DNA of 43,845 bases from Candidatus Pacearchaeota archaeon. GTDB taxonomy: Archaea > Nanobdellota > Nanobdellia > Pacearchaeales > GW2011-AR1. This document shows positions 1 through 9,825 of this stretch, in pieces. The notes beneath the pieces are model-generated. The model was not told the DNA's origin. It did no database searches and was given only the letters and a program-made list of their open reading frames with translations. A program made the translations under genes and the position numbers. Within the stretch, counting starts at the first letter, position 1; each line of letters opens with the position of its first letter. The stretch spans positions 1 to 43,845 of the forward strand of contig JACQLK010000021.1 in NCBI GenBank assembly GCA_016204145.1, written 5' to 3'.

Positions 1-2
1 AC

Positions 3-80
3 AAGGAATTCATAAAAGGATACATCAGAAAACAAAAATATTTTTCAGGACTTCAAAAGAAGCTGAATGATTTTTTCTGA
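3..80 (+). CDS. C-terminal end of a protein truncated by the window edge (..KEFIKGYIRKQKYFSGLQKKLNDFF*)
   Basis: Open frame 3 from the window start to TGA at 78-80, followed by a terminator-like hairpin. Confidence 0.45.
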   Translation, partial: KEFIKGYIRKQKYFSGLQKKLNDFF

Positions 81-89
81 TTCTTCATG

Positions 90-115
90 CCACCCGTCTG
101 CGACGGGTGGTTTTT
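90..115 (+). terminator. Perfect 9-bp GC-rich hairpin followed by T5 (CCACCCGTC-TGC-GACGGGTGG-TTTTT)
   Basis: Exact inverted repeat 90-98 / 102-110 with 3-nt loop, T-tract 111-115, just after the stop of the partial CDS. Confidence 0.55.
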
Positions 116-293
116 GACACTCGGTTCTATGGCTGCACATGGAGACAAAGATTTTGAAAAAATATCTGAAAAAGAGTTAAAGGAATTTTTATCTTTTATT
201 AGAGACAGAGTTTTAAACTTAAAATAATCTTCCCTACGTCCCCTTCCCCTTGATCAATCCACTTAATTTTTCTTTGAACATTTTCATTAAATT

Positions 294-1703
294 TTACGTC
301 GCTTTCCCCATACTAAACTTCGCGACGGCGAGCCCGGTTTTTGCATAAGCCCTGAATTGTTTCAGATTTTTGACTTCCAAAAACTTTTTCAAAATCATGC
401 TCGGTCTGAAATAATATTCCTTGTAGGCGCGCTTTTGCATTTCCATCATCAATCCGAATTTGCTTTCTCCGTATTCAAAAAGCGGCTCGTTGAACGCATT
501 GAAATCCTCCCACTTTTGAGAAAAAACTTTTCCTTCTTTCATAATTTTGTCATAATACGGACTTCCCGGAACGGGCGTGTAAACTTGGAATTGCGCGAAA
601 TTCAAATCAAGTTCTTTCGCGAATTCAATCGTGTCAAGCATTTCTTTTCTTCCCTCGCCCTCGTTTCCGAACATGAAAAATCCCTCTGTCAAAAGCCCGG
701 CTTCCTTCGCCCATTTCACCGCGTTTATTATGTGCTCTTTTGTTTCTCCCTTTCTCATCTTCTTCAAAATCTCCGGATTTCCCGACTCAATTCCAAACGC
801 AACCAAATAAAATCCCGCCTGTTTCATTTTTTTCAACAACGGCAAAGTTACTCTGTCCGCGCGGATTCCGTTTCCTGTCTTCAATTCCAAATCATAACCT
901 CTTTTAATCAAGCCGTCGCAAATTTCCTCGACTCTTTTTGGAAGGAAGGTGAAATTGTCGTCAAGAAGATTCAATTCTTTTATTCCGTAATTCTTCACAA
1001 GATGGTCTATTTCCGCGAGGACATTTTCAGGGCTTCTGTGCCTGAATTGTTTTCCCTGCGTTTTGAAATTGCTGCAAAATGTGCAACTGTACGGACAGCC
1101 GCGCGAAGTCATTATCGTCGCGAAAGGATATCTCCTGACTCCGGGCGTCCAGTATTTGCTCAACGGCAATAAATCCCTCGCCGGAAAAGGAATTTTGTTC
1201 AAGTCCTGAATCAAAGGACGCGGAGCGTTTACAATTATTTTATTTTTTTTATCTCTGTAAGCCAATCCGAGAATGTCTTTTTCCTTTTTTCCTTGCGCCA
1301 ATTCAAGCATCGTATCCTCTGCTTCCGAAACAATGCAATAATCAATTTCCGAAAATTCCTGCAAAGTTCTTTCAGGCATCATCGTCGGATGCGGTCCGCC
1401 GACGGCAACTTTGCAATTCGGGAGAACCTCTTTTGCTTTTTTCGCCAAAGCATATGCTTCCATTATCGTGTTTGTCGTCGCCGCGATTGCAATCAAGTCC
1501 GCGCCGCTTCTTCCGATTGCAATTTTCTCCTGCTCGTCGTTAAGTCGCAGTGCCGCAAGGTCAAGAATTTTAACTTCAACACCGTTTCCTCTAAGATAGC
1601 CCCCTATGTAAGCCAATCCCAATGGAGGAAGAATCATCGTTGCCTCTTCAGATACGTAACTATATACCTTAAGATAATTCGGCGCTATTAGAAGCGTTTT
1701 CAT
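294..1703 (-). CDS. B12-binding domain radical SAM protein
   Basis: N-terminal PPLGLAYIGGYLR cobalamin-binding-type start; CPYSCTFC (CxxxCxxC) radical SAM motif. Confidence 0.88.
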   Translation of the reverse strand: MKTLLIAPNYLKVYSYVSEEATMILPPLGLAYIGGYLRGNGVEVKILDLAALRLNDEQEKIAIGRSGADLIAIAATTNTIMEAYALAKKAKEVLPNCKVAVGGPHPTMMPERTLQEFSEIDYCIVSEAEDTMLELAQGKKEKDILGLAYRDKKNKIIVNAPRPLIQDLNKIPFPARDLLPLSKYWTPGVRRYPFATIMTSRGCPYSCTFCSNFKTQGKQFRHRSPENVLAEIDHLVKNYGIKELNLLDDNFTFLPKRVEEICDGLIKRGYDLELKTGNGIRADRVTLPLLKKMKQAGFYLVAFGIESGNPEILKKMRKGETKEHIINAVKWAKEAGLLTEGFFMFGNEGEGRKEMLDTIEFAKELDLNFAQFQVYTPVPGSPYYDKIMKEGKVFSQKWEDFNAFNEPLFEYGESKFGLMMEMQKRAYKEYYFRPSMILKKFLEVKNLKQFRAYAKTGLAVAKFSMGKAT

Positions 1704-1734
1704 TTTTTAGTAAACTATTGTTAATTTATAAAAG

Positions 1735-2583
1735 TTACGCAATTTCCCGATGCAATTCCCCCATCGTCAAATCCTTCTTCTTTCCAATTTTATTCAAAAT
1801 GTAAAACGCTTTCATTTCTTTAAGTTTAGGATTATATCCGTGCATCCCTTTGCATTCTTTCATCTGCCAATAATTCGGGAAAAAACAAACCCCTGGATTT
1901 GCAAGATAAATCCAATCGCCGTATTTTGTGTCCCATTTTATCAACTTGCATTTTTCAATAGGCATATTTTCCGGTTTTTCTCCCCAATATCTCGCAAGCG
2001 TTGAATCAATAAAACATTTCTCTGTTTCTGGAACTTTCACAAATTCTTTTATGTCAAGCATTCCGTGATCGCTCATTATCATATCCCATTTAATTTTGCT
2101 AAGAATATTATCCAGACGCTTCACTTCTTCCACAACCTCAATGGATTTTGTTCCATATTTGTGCGCGATTCCGTCAAGCTCGTGGAATGAAATGTATTTT
2201 ACAGGAATTCCTTTGTGCAGCGGTTTTTTCACGTCGGTGTCAAACAAATGAAATTTTTCCAAAGGAATGTTGTTTGTTCTGAAAAGCGTGTTTCCTTTTG
2301 CGACATTCCACAAATTGAGAAGAACGTCAAAAAGAAATCGGTTTATTTTTCCAAGACAAACAAAATTTTTCATCCATTTCCAGGAACTTCTTTCGGTTAG
2401 GTAAAAAAACGCGAGTTTGTCTGAACTGCCGTGGAAAAAAATATCCATCCCTCCCCAAAAGCCGAGCGGCGTTTCCAATTCTCCGTGCTGAAATTCTTTT
2501 GTTTTTTCTTTCAGATAATCTGCATATCCAATATATTCCGGTTTGAAGCTGTCAAGCATTATAATAATTTTTTTATTTTCCAT
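1735..2583 (-). CDS. Alkaline phosphatase superfamily / type I phosphodiesterase-like protein
   Basis: IIIMLDSF start, ELDGIAHKYG, MSDHGM and HGYNP metal-site-like motifs. Confidence 0.7.
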   Translation of the reverse strand: MENKKIIIMLDSFKPEYIGYADYLKEKTKEFQHGELETPLGFWGGMDIFFHGSSDKLAFFYLTERSSWKWMKNFVCLGKINRFLFDVLLNLWNVAKGNTLFRTNNIPLEKFHLFDTDVKKPLHKGIPVKYISFHELDGIAHKYGTKSIEVVEEVKRLDNILSKIKWDMIMSDHGMLDIKEFVKVPETEKCFIDSTLARYWGEKPENMPIEKCKLIKWDTKYGDWIYLANPGVCFFPNYWQMKECKGMHGYNPKLKEMKAFYILNKIGKKKDLTMGELHREIA

Positions 2584-2591
2584 ATTCTCCT

Positions 2592-3818
2592 TTAAAGCAA
2601 CCTCTGTTCGTAATATAATCCATACGCTTTCAAAGCCCTTTCTTTAAGATGCCAAAACTCTTTCCTTTTGACTTTTATTAATTTTTTCAGCTCTTCGTAT
2701 GCTTTGTCGAGATAAATTTCGTCATTTTCGGATTTATTTTTCAAAAGATAATATATCGGAAGAACCATCCGCAACCCTGCGTCTTTCCACGTGAATAGCG
2801 GAGCAAAATGCGTTTCATTTTGCTTTTTCAAAATGTTGAAATATCCGATATTCAACGCATACTGCGCCGGAAAAAAATTAAACCCGATTTTGTGCTCCAG
2901 ATAAGGCGCAAAATAATTGTACGGAAGCCGGTTGTTTATCGCATCCGCAACGTTTTCCGTTCCTGTTATTTTTTTTATGTAATATTCAAAAACAAAAAGT
3001 ATGTCTTTCAGCGTTTCATTCCATATTTTTTCATGTTCCTTTATCTTGAAATTCGGTTTCAGTTTGAAATCGGTCGCCTTTCTCGCTTTCTCCGCAAGGT
3101 CGGGGATTTTTTCATATAAATCCGGAAAATTATTTTTGTAGATTTCCGCAAAGATTTTGCTCCTCTCCAAAGATGTCGGCGCAAATTTTTTGTCCAAAAT
3201 CAAAAGCGCTTCGCATATGGACATATAGCTTTTGTTGCTCCAAAAAATCCTGATTTTTTTCTGCTCGTCATTATAGTCCTCTCTTAAACCGAGAAGCATC
3301 GTGTGCAGTTTGTTGAACAAATTTCTCAATCCTTCCGAATTCGGAATTTCTTCCGGCTTTATTTCGTTTATTCTATCGAGAATTGTTTCATCTCCGTAAA
3401 TAACCTGGCTTCCGTATTTCAATTCGTAATATCTTTGCGTTTTCATAAGATTGCTCAATTTGTCGTATGGGATGCATCTTGCATCAACGTGGAAGAATTT
3501 ATTTGAATCATATCCTTCGTCGGGAAAATATGCCACTTCCAGCCCGCCCATCCCGATTTCCTTCGAGGCATTCATTGAAATTTTGTCCAATTCCTCGTCG
3601 GTAAGCTTTTTCCCGGTTACGACATACAAGTCAAAATCGTTGAATGGCACCGGCTTTCCTTTCACTATTTGAACGCTTCCCTCGCCCTTTCCGAATCCGC
3701 CGAAAAGGATTATTGAAATCGGATTGCAGTCGTTTGTAAAACTTTTTATTATTTTGTCCAGATAATCTTTCTTGATGTATTCGTCAACTTTTTTTCCGTA
3801 TGCCGTGTATTTTGCCAT
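2592..3818 (-). CDS. Nucleotidyltransferase-fold protein
   Basis: GGFGKGEGSV...FNDFDLYVV resembles the GG/S-x(n)-DxD nucleotidyltransferase signature. Confidence 0.65.
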   Translation of the reverse strand: MAKYTAYGKKVDEYIKKDYLDKIIKSFTNDCNPISIILFGGFGKGEGSVQIVKGKPVPFNDFDLYVVTGKKLTDEELDKISMNASKEIGMGGLEVAYFPDEGYDSNKFFHVDARCIPYDKLSNLMKTQRYYELKYGSQVIYGDETILDRINEIKPEEIPNSEGLRNLFNKLHTMLLGLREDYNDEQKKIRIFWSNKSYMSICEALLILDKKFAPTSLERSKIFAEIYKNNFPDLYEKIPDLAEKARKATDFKLKPNFKIKEHEKIWNETLKDILFVFEYYIKKITGTENVADAINNRLPYNYFAPYLEHKIGFNFFPAQYALNIGYFNILKKQNETHFAPLFTWKDAGLRMVLPIYYLLKNKSENDEIYLDKAYEELKKLIKVKRKEFWHLKERALKAYGLYYEQRLL

Positions 3819-3832
3819 AAAATTTTATCATC

Positions 3833-4216
3833 TTAATTTTCTTCCAAATCGATTTTATCCTGCGTGTATTTTTTTCCGTGCTTTAATGCGATGTATGCTT
3901 TTTCCAGTTCAACTCCGAGATCTGCGGCATGGTCGAGATTTTGAACAAGTTCTTCTTTCAACATTATAGTGTAAACTTCCATCGGGTTGTCTCCGCGAAT
4001 TATTATTCTGACTTTGTTTTCCTTGTAATCGCAAAACGCCGCCTCGATTTTTCCCAAATCGGAATTTACTCTTATCAAAAAATATCCCTTCGGATCCATT
4101 TTCCACGGGCGTTTTGTTCCCGTCGCATCAATCTCTCTCGGCTTTTCCATTGTTATCTCCTTGAATCCCGGCTTGTTGTATTTTCCCAAACTTTTGACTT
4201 CATTTTTTTCATTCAT
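3833..4216 (-). CDS. DUF4346-like (pterin/dihydropteroate synthase-associated) protein
   Basis: DPKGYFLIRV...HAADLGVELEKAYIALKHGKKYTQD matches remembered DUF4346 consensus; start placed at MNEKNEV (4216) rather than the longer ORF. Confidence 0.55.
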   Translation of the reverse strand: MNEKNEVKSLGKYNKPGFKEITMEKPREIDATGTKRPWKMDPKGYFLIRVNSDLGKIEAAFCDYKENKVRIIIRGDNPMEVYTIMLKEELVQNLDHAADLGVELEKAYIALKHGKKYTQDKIDLEEN

Positions 4217-4301
4217 ATCTGCAAAAAGAAAAAAGGGATTATAAGGATTGTGCAATAAAATTCATCATAAACTATTTAAACAATTTTCTTATGATTTCCT
4301 T

Positions 4302-5702
4302 ATGACTAAACTATTGTTAATTCAGCCGAATTACCGGAGCATTTATTCTTATGCGGGAAGCAAGACCGCGACGCCGATTTACCCTCCGTTGGGATTGGCT
4401 TACATCGCGGCGGTAGTAAGGGAAAGGGGATTTGAAGTTAAGATTCTTGAGGCAAATGCTTTTGATTTGAATCACGAACAGATAAAAGAAGCTATTGAAA
4501 AATATTTTCCGGATTACGTCGCAATGACCGGCGCTTCAAGCATGATGGACGAAATAACTGAATTATGCGCATTGCTTCCAGAAAATTTAAAAGTAATTTT
4601 CGGCGGAATTCACGCAAGTTCAATGCCCGACGATGTCCTGAAAAATTATCCTCGAATTGATATCCTTGTTCGCGGCGAGGGCGAAGAGGCAATTGTGGAA
4701 ATTCTCTCCGGAAAATCGCTTGAAAAAATTGACGGCGTTTCTTTCAGAAAAAAAGGAAGGATAATCCACAACAAGGACGCGAAATTTATAGAAGACCTGG
4801 ATTCCCTCCCGTTCCCGGCAAGAGACCTTTTGCCGATGAACAAATACTTCAGCTTTGAAGCGAGAAAATATCCAATTGATTATATTGTCTCGGGAAGGGG
4901 CTGTCCATATAGGTGCATTTTCTGCGCCGATTTTATAACTTCCGGGAGAAAATTAAGGGCTCGAAGCGCCAAGAATATTGTCGATGAAATCGGACATCTT
5001 GTAGAGAATTATGGCGTTCAGGAAATTGATTTTCAAGATGATAATTTTACTTTGTATGCGGACAGGATAAAAGAATTTTGCGATTTGATGATAAAAACCG
5101 GATTGAATAAAAAAGTTGTTTGGAAGGTTGCAAACGGAGTGAGATGCGACAAACTTTCTTTGCCAATGCTGAAGCACATGAAGCAGGCGGGATGTTACAT
5201 GTTGTCTCTTGGAATAGAATCCGGAAATCAGGAAATTCTAAACAAAATGAGAAAGGCGGAAAAATTAGAAGATATAAAAAACGCGGCCCGTTGGTGCAGG
5301 GAAGCGGGAATTGAAACCCGCGGATTATTCATCTTCGGTCTTTTGGGAGAAAATGAAAACACGATGCAGGACACTATCGATTTCGCGAAATCCCTGCCGC
5401 TGGATACCGCGACTTTTCATGTTTGCATTCCGATGCCGAAAACAGAGTACTGGGAAATAATAAAACGGGAAGGGCAACTTCTCGACGTCGGATGGGACAA
5501 ATACACCGCGTATTCCGAAGGGGCATTCAGGCACGGCTCCGTTACTCCGGAATTGATGAGCAAAATGCAAAAAAAGGCATATAAGGAATTTTATCTTCGT
5601 CCGGAATTCATATTAAGAAGATTTTTGAGAATTCGCACTGCAAAGGATGTGAAACTTACGCTGAAAGGCGGTTTGGAGGTCTTGAAGTTTGCGAAAGCGT
5701 GA
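4302..5702 (+). CDS. B12-binding domain radical SAM protein (paralog of 294-1703)
   Basis: CPYRCIFC motif, PPLGLAYIAAVV; ATG 4302 chosen, TATA-like ctatttaaac about 25-30 nt upstream. Confidence 0.88.
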   Translation: MTKLLLIQPNYRSIYSYAGSKTATPIYPPLGLAYIAAVVRERGFEVKILEANAFDLNHEQIKEAIEKYFPDYVAMTGASSMMDEITELCALLPENLKVIFGGIHASSMPDDVLKNYPRIDILVRGEGEEAIVEILSGKSLEKIDGVSFRKKGRIIHNKDAKFIEDLDSLPFPARDLLPMNKYFSFEARKYPIDYIVSGRGCPYRCIFCADFITSGRKLRARSAKNIVDEIGHLVENYGVQEIDFQDDNFTLYADRIKEFCDLMIKTGLNKKVVWKVANGVRCDKLSLPMLKHMKQAGCYMLSLGIESGNQEILNKMRKAEKLEDIKNAARWCREAGIETRGLFIFGLLGENENTMQDTIDFAKSLPLDTATFHVCIPMPKTEYWEIIKREGQLLDVGWDKYTAYSEGAFRHGSVTPELMSKMQKKAYKEFYLRPEFILRRFLRIRTAKDVKLTLKGGLEVLKFAKA

Positions 5703-5740
5703 GAAAAAAAGTTTAATTAAAAAATAGAATAATATTAATT

Positions 5741-6628
5741 ATGTGGATAAAAGAATTATTAAAAAAACAATTTAGTCCTTTGTTTATTTCTTATTACCTT
5801 CTAATAGTTTTAACGATAATATTATTATATTCCATAAAATACTTTTCTAAAAAGTTTTTCTATGATCTGGATGTTAATGTTATTTGGTTTGTTTTGACTT
5901 TTGTTTTTATCTTGGGAATCTTAATATTAGTCAAAATTTACGCTGAGAAAATAGATAATAATTATCTTTTATATTATTTTTTCAAAAAAATAAACTATTG
6001 GACTATATTCAGCTTTTCTCTAATATTTATCTTGTTGCTGGTCAGTTTTAATATCTATAACAATTATGCTATCTATCCTCTACCCTTTGAAGGAACACTC
6101 TCCACAGTAGAAGATAATGTCTCTAAAGAGATAATAAAGGAAAATCTCATAGAGAAGCCCTATGTAAAATGTTCCAATATTTGGGGAGAAAGAGACTACA
6201 TAATTGACAAAGAAGTCACTTGCTATTTTATTTTAAGATATAAAGAAGGGTTCACATCTTATTTATCTGAGATAGAAAAATATTATTTTTACTTTAATGG
6301 AAGTGCAAAGCAAGAAAAACATTCTATGGACATAAATCAAATAGAAGATAATATCCAACATTGGAATGTTGCAATACCAATAAACAAGGATTTTGGTGAA
6401 TCTACAATTAATCTATATTTTAAAGAAAACAATGAATCTCAAAAATTAACTAATTCTTTACGTATTGCTCCATCAAGATTATTTACTGAAGAAACATATT
6501 ATGAAAAAAGAGAAAAATCTTTCCTTTTATTTCTTACAACTATTTCAATTTTAATATTTTCTACCATAACTACTATAAAAAATTTTAGAGATTTATCTGA
6601 ACCTTCCAACAACAATTCTTATAAATAA
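5741..6628 (+). CDS. Hypothetical multi-pass membrane protein
   Basis: Open frame with several hydrophobic helices; visibly AT-richer than neighbours. Confidence 0.6.
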   Translation: MWIKELLKKQFSPLFISYYLLIVLTIILLYSIKYFSKKFFYDLDVNVIWFVLTFVFILGILILVKIYAEKIDNNYLLYYFFKKINYWTIFSFSLIFILLLVSFNIYNNYAIYPLPFEGTLSTVEDNVSKEIIKENLIEKPYVKCSNIWGERDYIIDKEVTCYFILRYKEGFTSYLSEIEKYYFYFNGSAKQEKHSMDINQIEDNIQHWNVAIPINKDFGESTINLYFKENNESQKLTNSLRIAPSRLFTEETYYEKREKSFLLFLTTISILIFSTITTIKNFRDLSEPSNNNSYK

Positions 6629-6646
6629 CAATTTTCTCCGAAAATC

Positions 6647-7582
6647 ATGTCGACTCAAAAAGATAAATCAAAAGTTCGAGCGAGTTTTCACGGGCATATT
6701 CTCGCGGATTACGGCCAGTGGTGGAGAAGACAATTTGGCATAGAAGGAAAAAATTTGGCAGACGTCGCCGCGGAAAGATGCATTGAAAAAGGAATTGATG
6801 TTTACGCGATTACAAACGAATCTGTTTTTTCAAACTTCGAGAAGATAAGCAGGTTTGAGCAAATTTTTCAGGAAGCTGATTCTCCGTCGCTGAAAGGCAA
6901 ATACAAAGTCGGCAGAATTGGAAACGCCTTTGTTATGCAATCTCGCGCCGGAAAAGTTATTTTCCTGAACGGAAAAAGTATCCGGGTTTCCGACGACGGA
7001 AGAACTTACGAGCTGCTGACATTCGGCTCAAGCGAAATTCCAGACGGAATGAATTTCAAAGACACATCCTCTTATTTGCACGACAATGGATTTTTATCTG
7101 TTGCAGAACATCCTTTTGCAGGAGGGCATCACGGTGCGATTTCAGAGGAAAAAATTTTGGAGTTGTGGGAAAACAGATATATCGACGCCGTGGAGCACAA
7201 CGGAAAAATTGCCGTGCCGGAATTTTTGTCATTGTTGCCTGTTCAAGAATTCAAGAATTATTCGCGGGCATGCAACAGGCGGCTTGAAGAACTTGCCGAT
7301 AAATACCGGATTCCGATGATTGCAAATGACGATTCCGATGGAATCTCCCACATTGGAACGGCATACACTGAATTTGACCGGAACAAAATAAGATTAAACA
7401 GCGATGAGAACATTATTCGCGACTTAAACGCCCTTATTGTGAATGGAGATTTCAAAACGCATAACGGTTATTTGAATTTTTTAGAATTTATGAGATACGC
7501 CGGCTGGATTCTTTCCGTCAAAGAGCGCGGACTTGGATTAAAAGAAAAATACGAGCAAAAATTAAGACAGAAAGAAAGTTGA
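6647..7582 (+). CDS. PHP-type metal-dependent phosphoesterase-like protein
   Basis: FHGHILADYG, AEHPFAGGHH, ANDDSDGISHIG histidine/aspartate motifs. Confidence 0.6.
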   Translation: MSTQKDKSKVRASFHGHILADYGQWWRRQFGIEGKNLADVAAERCIEKGIDVYAITNESVFSNFEKISRFEQIFQEADSPSLKGKYKVGRIGNAFVMQSRAGKVIFLNGKSIRVSDDGRTYELLTFGSSEIPDGMNFKDTSSYLHDNGFLSVAEHPFAGGHHGAISEEKILELWENRYIDAVEHNGKIAVPEFLSLLPVQEFKNYSRACNRRLEELADKYRIPMIANDDSDGISHIGTAYTEFDRNKIRLNSDENIIRDLNALIVNGDFKTHNGYLNFLEFMRYAGWILSVKERGLGLKEKYEQKLRQKES

Positions 7583-7905
7583 TTATAGTCGTCCTGAATT
7601 AGAATTTTCTAAGAATGTCTCAATACCAATACTTACAGCGCCGCCTACAAATATAATGAACCCTATAATTATTAAAAATATTGGAATTAATAAAATCTTA
7701 TTGAATGTTGATTTAGTTTCTCCAATTATCTCTTCTATTTGTGGATTACCCATAGAATTTTGTATAGAATCTATAGAATTGCTTATGGCTTGTCCAGTCG
7801 CGACTACAGTTTTTGAATTGGAAATAATCTTATTGCAAATAAACCTCCGATTCCCATCAGTAACAGTAAAAATCCCACAATCAGAATAATAATTTTTCCT
7901 TCCAT
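7583..7905 (-). pseudogene. Small two-TM membrane protein split by a frameshift
   Basis: Frame A from ATG 7905: MEGKIIILIVGFLLLLMGIGGLFAIRLFPIQKL* (stop 7804-7806). Frame B continues ..SNSKTVVATGQAISNSIDSIQNSM..ILLIPIFLIIIGFIIFVGGAV..; frames differ by -1 and overlap. Confidence 0.6.
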
Positions 7906-7911
7906 CTTTTC

Positions 7912-9462
7912 TCACGCAGCTATTTTCTCGGTTTCATATTCTTTCCCAAACTGAACTATGTGCCCTATTACCGCTTTTATTCCCTTAAGGTTGTAAAAAA
8001 AATCTTGCATGTCTTTCATTCTCCCGGCTTGTCTCACTATATACCTCGGGTCCAGATATATTCTGTAATTCATCTGGCACAATCTTTTTACTTCATCGGG
8101 AGTCATTCCCGGCGTCTTGAAAACCGGTTCTGTCATATCGAATCTTTCGTAGTCCTTTGGATCAAACCTAAACCAACCTTTCTCCTTTCCCTCTTCATAT
8201 AGCGGTGTTCCCGGATAAGGAACTATGACTGTTGATTGCAGAATTTCCGCGTATCCCTTTGTCATTAGCGTTTTAGCGAGTCGAACCGTTTGCATTGCAT
8301 CCTCTTTTGTTTCCCAGGGATAGCCGACCATCATTGTCAAATGCACGGTAAGTCCGGCGAGAGTTGCATCTCTGCACGATGTAACGACTTCTGGAATTTT
8401 CGTTCCTTTGTCCAACTTGTCAATTGTTTTTTGACAGCCGGATTCCAATCCGTATTTCAGCAATCTAAATCCCGCCTCTTTCATCATTTTGTACTGCTCG
8501 AAATTCACGGCGCCGAATCTCATGTTGCACGAGTACATCACTTTTTTGTTGTATCCTGACTCAACCATTAATTTGCAGAATTTTTCAAGCCAAGGACCTA
8601 CTGTAATTGTTCCGCAATCGTCGAAAATTTCCTTTACTCCTATTTCATCCACCAAATATTTCACTTCTTTCATCACATTTTCCGGAGAACGAACTTTGAA
8701 TGTTCCCTTCGGATAAAGCGTGTGGTCCCAAACGCAGAAAGTGCATTTTCCATACCAGCAATCTCTTCCGCTCATAATGTAAGCAAGAGGCCTCCCCTTC
8801 AAATTAAATTCAATCTGATAATTTTGATTTTTCGTGAGTTTCCTGTCGATTATCGGAGCGTCGTCGAGCTTTCCTGTAAAATTGTATCTTCCGTTGTCGA
8901 CAATCTCATTTTTCTTGTTTCGATGCCAAACTCCTTGCGGAATTTTTTTTCCGTTTTTCAACGCGTCAAGCAATTCGCAAAATGCGAAGTCGTAATATCC
9001 TCCGCGAATCACAAAATCGACAGGAGAGTTTTCCATGCTCTCTCTTGCGTTGTATGAAACATGGTCGCCGCACATCGCTATTATTATGTTCGGAAACTTT
9101 TGCTTCAAATGTTTTATCGACTCCCAATGCTTTTTCACAACAGGCGCTTTTGTTTCGAAAAAGAAAACATCCGGTTTTTCATGTTCAAGCATTTTGTCAT
9201 AAGTCGCGGTATCCATATATTCGGAAACAGCATCGTGCCAAATCACGTTGTATCCTTTGTCGCGCGCCATTGTCGCCGCTGTTCCCATCGCGACTGGAAA
9301 CAAAAAAGACGCAACTTGAAAATATTGGAATTGCCTGTTCTGCGAAAGAAGCGCGGTTCCCTTCGCGGACTCGACAGGCGGATATCCGACAAGAACCTTG
9401 TTTATGCTTATCGGACTTCTTTTTTCTTCTCTGATTCTGGAAGAAACCGTTTTCTTAACCAT
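7912..9462 (-). CDS. B12-binding domain radical SAM protein (third copy, divergent)
   Basis: CWYGKCTFC (CxxxxCxxC-like spacing in SGRDCWYGKCTFCVW), FDDCGTITVG, KYGLESG; start probably MVKKTVSS. Confidence 0.8.
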   Translation of the reverse strand: MVKKTVSSRIREEKRSPISINKVLVGYPPVESAKGTALLSQNRQFQYFQVASFLFPVAMGTAATMARDKGYNVIWHDAVSEYMDTATYDKMLEHEKPDVFFFETKAPVVKKHWESIKHLKQKFPNIIIAMCGDHVSYNARESMENSPVDFVIRGGYYDFAFCELLDALKNGKKIPQGVWHRNKKNEIVDNGRYNFTGKLDDAPIIDRKLTKNQNYQIEFNLKGRPLAYIMSGRDCWYGKCTFCVWDHTLYPKGTFKVRSPENVMKEVKYLVDEIGVKEIFDDCGTITVGPWLEKFCKLMVESGYNKKVMYSCNMRFGAVNFEQYKMMKEAGFRLLKYGLESGCQKTIDKLDKGTKIPEVVTSCRDATLAGLTVHLTMMVGYPWETKEDAMQTVRLAKTLMTKGYAEILQSTVIVPYPGTPLYEEGKEKGWFRFDPKDYERFDMTEPVFKTPGMTPDEVKRLCQMNYRIYLDPRYIVRQAGRMKDMQDFFYNLKGIKAVIGHIVQFGKEYETEKIAA

Positions 9463-9501
9463 TGTTAACTTATGTTTTTCAAGTTTAAAAGTATTGTGCA
9501 A

Positions 9502-9663
9502 TTACTTCTTTGGTATTTCTTTTATAACTTTGACTTCGCACTCAAAACACTTCCATTCTCCGAGGTTTATGCTGGGGTCGTTTTCATGCTCGGTGCAATA
9601 TCTCAGGCCTTCGTAAAATCTTCCGCATTTCGGACACTGATAAAAATTTTGTTTTTTTGCCAT
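9502..9663 (-). CDS. 53-aa zinc-ribbon protein MAKKQNFYQCPKCGRFYEGLRYCTEHENDPSINLGEWKCFECEVKVIKEIPKK
   Basis: Hand translation of the minus strand; CPKC...C..CxxC pattern; below the ORF-track length cutoff. Confidence 0.72.
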   Translation of the reverse strand: MAKKQNFYQCPKCGRFYEGLRYCTEHENDPSINLGEWKCFECEVKVIKEIPKK

Positions 9664-9825
9664 AATGTCTTTTGCCGTTTTTAATTTAAAAACTTATATT
9701 TTCACCCCGATGCTTTTTCCTGTAAAATTCCTTTTTATATAACTCTGTTTTTAAACCTAATGGAACCAATTCGCATAACTCCTTTAAAAGATATGCCATT
9801 TAAGAAATATTGTTAAAGGAGATAT

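Noticed and set aside
129-227. 32-aa ORF MAAHGDKDFEKISEKELKEFLSFIRDRVLNLK
   Set aside because: Protein-like, but too short and without independent support.
357-1172. 271-aa plus-strand ORF
   Set aside because: Antisense shadow of the radical SAM gene; composition shows no protein-like character. The same applies to most plus-strand ORFs over the r-protein operon.
9398-9684. Overlapping plus-strand ORFs at 9398-9616 and 9472-9684
   Set aside because: Antisense to the third radical SAM gene and to the convincing zinc-ribbon ORF at 9502-9663.
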